In this document: one piece after another, positions 7,325-11,057 of the stretch
Numbering within the stretch: position 1 is the first letter of the stretch
Layout: every line of letters begins with the position of its first letter
Assembly: GCA_024280535.1 (NCBI GenBank)
Contig: JAJRPY010000043.1
Span: forward strand, 1 to 11,057
Source: Gammaproteobacteria bacterium
Lineage (GTDB): Bacteria; Pseudomonadota; Gammaproteobacteria; PS1; Pseudothioglobaceae
Length of the DNA stretch: 11,057 nt
Direction of reading: 5' to 3'
Notes under the pieces: model-generated
The model's input: only the letters and a program-made list of their open reading frames with translations
Told to the model about the DNA's origin: nothing
Database searches by the model: none
Made by a program: the position numbers and the translations under genes

Positions 7325-7648
7325 ATGAATAAATTACACGCCGACCTCCATTATTCATTTTATCAAACAACCAGTCCATCAAAAAGAGCCATTGTTTTAT
7401 CCACAATAGCTGCCTCAGCAGTGACCAAATCCTAATGAGCTATATTCTTAACCAATCTAGGACACAACTTAGCCATTCAAACCAGCATTAAACACAAGAT
7501 AAAAATAGCCGACAGGCTGATTGGCAATCAAAAATTGCATGCTGAAAGAAAAGCCATCTCTCAAGCCTTATCAAAGAAACATTTCACCTGGCGCAGGATG
7601 GACGATTTTGTAAGGATATGTCAGGCGGCGTCCCTGTTATTATTTTAA
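7325..7648 (+). pseudogene. IS4-type transposase relic (N-terminal part, two in-frame stops)
   Basis: From ATG 7325 the frame reads MNKLHADLHYSFYQTTSPSK and on to SAVTKS, then TAA TGA (7433-7438). It resumes in the same frame with AIFLTNLGHNLAIQTSIKHK, DRLIGNQKLHAERKAI and KKHFTW near 7590. This is the N-terminal, DNA-binding-side region of an IS4-family transposase as I know it (KHKIKxxDRLIGN-x-KLHxER). The catalytic DDE part is absent: similarity stops around 7593 and the frame ends at TAA 7646-7648, running into the 3' end of the FISUMP gene. It has nonsense mutations plus truncation and is certainly dead. No terminal inverted repeats were found. Confidence 0.75.
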
Positions 7649-8439
7649 TTGATTGCGCCTGCAGGCGTATTCTTTAAACAACGAACACTATTTCCATCCG
7701 TCTCTACATACTTATCACGGTACACTTGATCTTTATCATTTCCAGTCTTGCTCAAGATACGTCTGTAGGCTTCATAACCTAACTTAGTACTACTCCAAAA
7801 GCCCACCCATTCACCACGACCGATAAATCTCATAAGAGTACTACCACTTCTAGTTCCTGCCAATTTAGCCTCAAAACCACTAGATCCGTTTACTTTTAGT
7901 TTTTTACCTTCGTTACTGCCACGAGAACCAGTCTTGTTTTGTTCAGCAACGGACATACCTAATTGACCTTCTAGCACTTTCCACTCCGCATCTGAAGGCA
8001 AATGCCAGCCACTAGGACAAGCATTCATGGCGGCATTCCAGGTATAGTAAAAACCATCTTCATCTGATTTAACACCCGGTGTTGTTACTCCGTAATTATT
8101 CCAATAATCAATACCTAGTCTGTTGTATAACCTAGGTTTTAATGCAATATTAGAAGCTGTCCAAATTTGAGTGCCGATAGTGATACTGGCAATCTCCGCT
8201 TCTGTGGGTGTAACTTCAGTTTTTGAATTGGTCTCACCTAGAGTGTTATGTTCTTTTTTGATGGTTTGAGCGTTAGTGTACATTTGGCTAAAATTAGGGT
8301 AAGCCTCTTTGTTAAATTCGGCGGTGGAGGTGCCGTTAAGAGATAAGGTTAGAGTGGTAAAGAGTAACAGGTATTTGAGCTTGCTTAGGATACTGGAAGA
8401 GATGCTTTTGATTTTAGTGTTATTTAAAAGTGGTTTCAT
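7645..8439 (-). CDS. Secreted FISUMP-domain protein
   Basis: The 264-aa product has a lysine-rich N-terminus, a hydrophobic core (YLLLFTTLTLSLNG, residues 23-36) and a likely signal peptidase I site after TSTA (residue 40). A Thr/Glu/Asn-rich linker spans about residues 41-85. The rest is a FISUMP domain (Fibrobacter succinogenes major paralogous domain): ITIGTQIWTASNIA (86-99), ACPSGWHLPSDAEW (140-153), GSSGFEAKLAGTR (185-197), VGFWSST (212-218) and the terminal NSVRCLK with Cys254. Cys141 and Cys254 are well placed for a disulfide. The fold is thought to be C-type-lectin/FGE-like and such proteins are extracytoplasmic, but no reaction is known. ATG 8437-8439 has TAAGG about 12 bases upstream. 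It sits alone between transposase relics, probably acquired, and is the only intact gene of the island. Confidence 0.82.
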   Translation of the reverse strand: MKPLLNNTKIKSISSSILSKLKYLLLFTTLTLSLNGTSTAEFNKEAYPNFSQMYTNAQTIKKEHNTLGETNSKTEVTPTEAEIASITIGTQIWTASNIALKPRLYNRLGIDYWNNYGVTTPGVKSDEDGFYYTWNAAMNACPSGWHLPSDAEWKVLEGQLGMSVAEQNKTGSRGSNEGKKLKVNGSSGFEAKLAGTRSGSTLMRFIGRGEWVGFWSSTKLGYEAYRRILSKTGNDKDQVYRDKYVETDGNSVRCLKNTPAGAIN

Positions 8440-8580
8440 TTTAATTTTGACCTTAGTTGAATAATTATAATTATATTATTTATATTTATACACTAAATTA
8501 TCTTACTAATGTGCACTATTTTTTTTATTTTAGATTGAGTCTTCTAATTCAAATTATCTTACATATTTTTTACTCATTTT

Positions 8581-8740
8581 GAGATCTTTGCATAAATATG
8601 GTGATTAGCAAAAATCAATTTTTGTTCAATTGATAATTTTCTTAAACCCAGTCTTAATAAGGATAATACAGGGTTAAAAAAATTGAAAAATGAATAAAAA
8701 GTGGATTTTTAATAGTTATTTATCTTCATGAAAGAGTCTC
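8581..8740. mobile_element. Possible 160-bp MITE or deleted IS with degenerate terminal inverted repeats
   Basis: The left end begins GAGATCTTTGCATAAATA (8581-8598). The reverse complement of 8721-8740 begins GAGACTCTTTCATGAAGATA, which aligns with the left end allowing a few single-base gaps. The form GAGACCTTTGCA is like the inverted repeats of IS5-type elements as I remember them. The 122 bases between the arms are AT-rich and non-coding. A target duplication is not convincing (ATTTT on the left, ATTT on the right). It may be a miniature non-autonomous element or an IS reduced to its ends. Confidence 0.4.
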
Positions 8741-8874
8741 ATTTAAAGAAATTCACAAGCAGTGAACATGGCGTGACACTGTAAAAAACTTTCTGTAAAT
8801 TCAACAAATCGCTTGTTTGGATTTTTATTTTCAAAAAGGTAACAATAAAAACTCAAAAAAGTGCCCGTCATCTA

Positions 8875-8905
8875 TTCTATTGTTTTTTTTGACAAAATAA
8901 TAGAA
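8875..8905. repeat. Imperfect inverted repeat (12-bp arms)
   Basis: TTCTATTGTTTT (8875-8886) and AAAATAATAGAA (8894-8905) can pair at 11 of 12 positions over a 7-base loop, just before the second GAGACC repeat. As the stem is A/T only, it is probably not an efficient terminator. It may be the other end of a lost element. Confidence 0.35.
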
Positions 8906-8907
8906 GT

Positions 8908-8925
8908 GAGACCTTTGCATAAATA
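8908..8925 (+). repeat. Second copy of the IS-end-like repeat
   Basis: GAGACCTTTGCATAAATA matches 8581-8598 at 17 of 18 bases and in the same orientation, 327 bp away. It is probably the left terminal repeat of another IS5-like element. No partner in inverted orientation is found downstream, and about 40 bp later the IS30 relic begins, so the element was likely truncated. Confidence 0.5.
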
Positions 8926-9051
8926 GTCAATCTTTAAAAAACCTTAATTATCTGAACTAGTACTCCTTAAATTCACATCATAAGCGCAACACTCGTTAGT
9001 TGGTCAAAAGGTATACTTAGCTGCTCTTTTAATCCGACAAGACAAAGGAGT

Positions 9052-9919
9052 AAGTCATACAAAAATAGTCACAATTGACCTGTGAACAAAGATACCCTAT
9101 TTACCTGCTGAACAAACAAGGATACAGTCAGACTTTTATTGCCAAATCAATGGGTAGATAAATCTACCATTTCTAGAGAATTATCTCGCAATACTGGCAA
9201 AAGAGGCTATTGCCACAAACAAGCCGATAGGCTTGCTTGTGAGCGACATCAAGAGAAAAGTAAAGCCATAAAGCTCACTGTTGAAATTAAGGACTACATC
9301 AGTGAAAAACTAAAAGAGTATTGGAGTCCTGCACAAATCGTGGGATATTTGGAATTGGATAAAAACATTAAAATCAGTACGGAAACCGCCTACCGCTTTG
9401 TCCTTAAGGACAAAGCGGTAGGCGCGGTGAGCTTTACAAGCACCTACGCCATCAACATAAAAAATATCGCAAACGTTACGGCAAAAATGACTACCGAGGT
9501 AGGATGCCCAATCGTGTGGATATTGAACAACGCCCTAGTGTCGTTGACACTCGCACTCGCATTGTGACTGGGAGGTTGACTTGGTCATTGGCAAAGGACA
9601 CAAGAGTGGCTTTTGATAATGGCAGAGAGTTTAGCTGGCATGATAAATTGGCACAATCGCTTGAATGCAACACCCACTTTCCAAGTCATGCCATAGTTGG
9701 GAACGTGGCTTAAATGAGAATCACAATGGTCTGTTAAGGCTATTCTTCCCAAAGCAAATGGCGTTGGATAATATGAGTGAAAAAGAGACGTTCAGAGTAA
9801 CAGATTTAATGAATAGTAGAGCTAAAAAATGCTTAGGGTGGAAAACCCCATTTGAGGTCTTTGCTGAATTAACTGATAAAGACTATTTTTTAAACCGAAG
9901 TATTGTACTTATGGGTTGA
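9052..9919 (+). pseudogene. IS30-family transposase relic with multiple frameshifts and an internal deletion
   Basis: All the parts of an IS30 DDE transposase can be read if the frame is changed repeatedly. The N-terminus QLTCEQRYPIYLLNKQGYSQ lies at 9072-9131. A 2-base loss near 9153 leads into DKSTISRELSRNTGKRGY, EIKDYISEKL and WSPAQIVGYLELDKNI. Two extra bases near 9424 lead into GELYKHLRHQHKKYRKRYGK and DIEQRPSVVDTRTR. A 1-base loss near 9564 leads into DWEVDLVIGKGHKSG, carrying the first catalytic Asp. At about 9610 some 45-50 residues are deleted, then FDNGREFSWHDKLAQ holds the second Asp. A further shift near 9690 gives HSWERGLNENHNGLLR (catalytic Glu) through to NRSIVLMG. The ATG itself seems lost (TAAGTCATAC after AAAGGAG). 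The three catalytic residues survive but the gene cannot make a transposase. Confidence 0.9.
9387..9424. repeat. Perfect 38-bp palindrome inside the IS30 relic
   Basis: CGCCTACCGCTTTGTCCTT (9387-9405) is followed with no spacer by its exact reverse complement (9406-9424). It lies in the codons for the YRFVLKDKA region. The core TTTGTCCTTAAGGACAAA is a by-product of the normal codons, but the outer ten bases on each side also match exactly. The right edge coincides with a 2-base insertion that shifts the reading frame. Confidence 0.95.
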
Positions 9920-9926
9920 ATTCGCC

Positions 9927-9972
9927 ATAGGCTACTTTAGGATAACAGAGGCATATCATAAAAGTAGCCTAT
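9927..9972. repeat. 12-bp perfect inverted repeat between the IS30 relic and alaS
   Basis: ATAGGCTACTTT (9927-9938) and AAAGTAGCCTAT (9961-9972) are exact reverse complements separated by 22 bases. There is no adjacent T tract on either side, so it is not a standard intrinsic terminator. It could be a protein-binding site, a stem at the end of a transcript, or terminal repeats of a 46-bp remnant. Confidence 0.7.
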
Positions 9973-9976
9973 CCCT

Positions 9977-10016
9977 AAAAGCCTGCTTTATGCAGTTTTT
10001 TTGTTGCCATGATGGC
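9977..10016 (-). terminator. Weak bidirectional terminator downstream of alaS
   Basis: CTGC (9983-9986) pairs with GCAG (9992-9995) across TTTAT, with a run of seven T on the plus strand and GCTTTTA after the stem on the alaS strand. It looks like a decayed version of the hairpin at 7128-7154 (both followed by TTGCCA). Closer to the alaS stop, GCCATGATGGC (10006-10016) is a short near-palindrome. Confidence 0.45.
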
Positions 10017-10027
10017 TAACTAATCAC

Positions 10028-11057
10028 TCACAACAAATCCTTAACCGACGCCAACGCTTCGTCCAATTTGTTAGCATTAGTGCCACCACCTTGAGCCATA
10101 TCAGCCAGACCGCCACCCTTGCCGCCTACCTGTTGGGCGACATGATTAAGCAATTTACCTGCCTGATAGGTATCCGTTAAATCTTTAGTAACGCCTGCCA
10201 CTAACGACACTTTATTGTCACTCACTGCTGCTAATACCACCACTGCGGTGCCTAATTTATCTTTAAGTTTATCGGCAATATCTCGTAAATCTTTTCCGCT
10301 CACGCCCTCTACAATAGTGGCAAGCAATTTAATGCCCTTAATATCCTCGGCCTGCCCAATTAACTCATCGCCTTGATTGTTGGCCAGCTGCTTTTGGAAA
10401 GAGGCAATTTGTTTTTCTAACTCTTTTTGCTGTTTGATTAATTGTGCAACTTTTTCAACCGCTTGGATGTTGTTTGATTTAAGCAATTGTGCAATAGCTG
10501 TCAAGCGTTCCTGAATTTGATTATCAAATTGATACGCATCATAGCCAGTCATTGCTTCAATACGCCGAACACCTGCGGCAATACCGCCTTCAGAAACAAT
10601 TCTAAACAAGCCAATATCGCCCAATTGATCAACATGGGTGCCGCCACAAAGCTCCACAGAAAAATTGTTTTTTCCCATGCTCAATACGCGTACATTGTCT
10701 CCGTACTTTTCCCCAAATAATGCCATAGCACCTTGCTTTTTAGCGCTTTGAATATCGGTTATATCGGTATGGACAATCGAATTAGCCAAAATTCTACGAT
10801 TCACCATTGCCTCAATTTTATCTATTTCCGCCTTGGCAATAACCTCATCATGAGAGAAGTCAAAACGCAATTTATCAGCCTCAACCAATGAGCCTTTTTG
10901 AGTCACTGTTTCGCCCAAAACACTGCGCAAGGCAGCATGCAATAAATGCGTTGCCGAATGATTGCGAGCAATGCGCTTACGCCGATAGGCATCAACTTTA
11001 GCCTCTACCACATCGCCCACTGCAAGCCGACCGCTCAAAACAACGCCGTGATGCTCA
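10028..11057 (-). CDS. alaS: Alanyl-tRNA synthetase, C-terminal part (cut by window edge)
   Basis: AlaS charges tRNA-Ala and hydrolyses Ser- and Gly-tRNA-Ala through its editing domain. The visible 342 codons begin EHHGVVLSGRLAVGD at the window edge, where the frame is still open; a full protein has about 870 residues, so the catalytic and most tRNA-binding parts lie outside. The editing domain shows HSATHLLHAALRSVLGE (zinc-binding HxxxH) and SVELCGGTHVDQLGDIG (CxxxH), followed by SEGGIAAGVRRIEAMTG. A coiled-coil linker rich in K, Q and E follows (VEKVAQLIKQQKELEKQIAS), then the C-Ala domain with VGGKGGGLADMAQGGG. The stop is TGA at 10028-10030. The ATG at 11038 is an internal Met-like codon position (TTG), not the real start. 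Its 3' end faces the mobile-element island. Confidence 0.97.
   Translation of the reverse strand, partial: EHHGVVLSGRLAVGDVVEAKVDAYRRKRIARNHSATHLLHAALRSVLGETVTQKGSLVEADKLRFDFSHDEVIAKAEIDKIEAMVNRRILANSIVHTDITDIQSAKKQGAMALFGEKYGDNVRVLSMGKNNFSVELCGGTHVDQLGDIGLFRIVSEGGIAAGVRRIEAMTGYDAYQFDNQIQERLTAIAQLLKSNNIQAVEKVAQLIKQQKELEKQIASFQKQLANNQGDELIGQAEDIKGIKLLATIVEGVSGKDLRDIADKLKDKLGTAVVVLAAVSDNKVSLVAGVTKDLTDTYQAGKLLNHVAQQVGGKGGGLADMAQGGGTNANKLDEALASVKDLL

Larger units (their letters stand above)
8440..9051. other. AT-rich non-coding stretch of mobile-element debris
   Basis: There is no credible open frame in these 612 bases on either strand. The first 120 bases serve as the upstream region of the FISUMP gene and hold several TATAAT-like hexamers on the minus strand in very AT-rich DNA, so none can be singled out. 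From 8581 onward the sequence carries IS-end-like repeats (8581-8598, 8721-8740, 8908-8925), an imperfect hairpin at 8875-8905 and the presumed left end of the IS30 relic, with an AAAGGAG ribosome binding site at 9044-9050. The remainder shows nothing I can name. Confidence 0.6.
8966..9925 (+). mobile_element. Approximate extent of the IS30-type element
   Basis: The transposase relic is preceded by about 80 bases and followed by almost none. CTTAAATTCAC (8966-8976) and GTTGAATTCGC (9915-9925) share an inverted AATTCA/TGAATT core and sit where IS30 ends would be expected, but match only partly. These borders are therefore tentative; the relic itself is not. Confidence 0.35.

Noticed and set aside
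7656..7667. CGCCTGCAGGCG palindrome as an operator
   Set aside because: It lies in the last codons of the FISUMP gene, is only 12 bp, and has no promoter beside it.
8440..9051. CRISPR array or RNA gene in the AT-rich gap
   Set aside because: The repeats are too few and unevenly spaced for CRISPR, and no tRNA-like or other recognisable RNA fold was found by eye.
9504..9713. Separate small gene inside the IS30 region
   Set aside because: Its residues are IS30 transposase pieces in shifted frames (IEQRPSVVDTRTR, FDNGREFSWHDKLAQ), so it is part of one broken gene.
9665..9919. Independent 84-aa gene at the end of the IS30 region
   Set aside because: It reads ERGLNENHNGLLR through NRSIVLMG, the C-terminus of the same transposase, with no start signal of its own.

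Overview
The window reads as chromosome from an AT-rich gammaproteobacterium. The housekeeping proteins (CarA, CarB, PrmA, AlaS, ThiS) align with gammaproteobacterial forms by eye. A single-cysteine DsrC/TusE-like protein, a small CxxC heavy-metal-type protein and a MnmA/ThiI-like PP-loop protein hint at a sulfur-oxidising lineage, possibly SUP05/Thioglobus-like. That placement is inference; no rRNA gene is present to confirm it.

Layout. Positions 1-3851 (minus strand) hold a compact pyrimidine/arginine operon in transcription order carA, an MlaA-family gene, then carB (cut by the window edge). Positions 3969-4435 (plus) hold a CxxC HMA-like gene overlapping thiS by 4 bp. thiS ends tail-to-tail in a shared TTAA with a minus-strand pair, prmA followed by a MnmA/ThiI-like PP-loop sulfurtransferase (4432-6366). 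After a divergent promoter region, two small plus-strand genes each have a TATAAT box and a strong terminator: an unrecognised 55-aa protein (6495-6662) and the DsrC/TusE-like protein (6805-7107).

From about 7156 to 9975 the character changes to an AT-rich accessory island of decayed mobile DNA. It holds a roughly 66-bp degraded copy of part of alaS, an IS4-type transposase relic with two in-frame stops, one intact gene for a secreted FISUMP-domain protein (minus), IS terminal-repeat-like sequences, and an IS30-type transposase relic broken by several frameshifts and an internal deletion. The IS30 relic contains a perfect 38-bp palindrome. The window ends in the C-terminal 342 codons of alaS (minus).

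How it fits together. CarA and CarB form carbamoyl-phosphate synthetase. ThiS, the PP-loop enzyme and the DsrC/TusE-like protein all belong to families that move activated sulfur (thiamine, tRNA thiolation, sulfur relay), though only ThiS and the PP-loop gene are adjacent. The alaS fragment beside the dsrC-like terminator suggests that the dsrC-like gene and alaS were once convergent neighbours and that insertions, duplication and decay pushed them about 2.8 kb apart. No complete, clearly new multi-gene system is visible. The FISUMP gene kept intact among dead transposons, the exact palindrome and the unrecognised 55-aa gene are the least explained elements.
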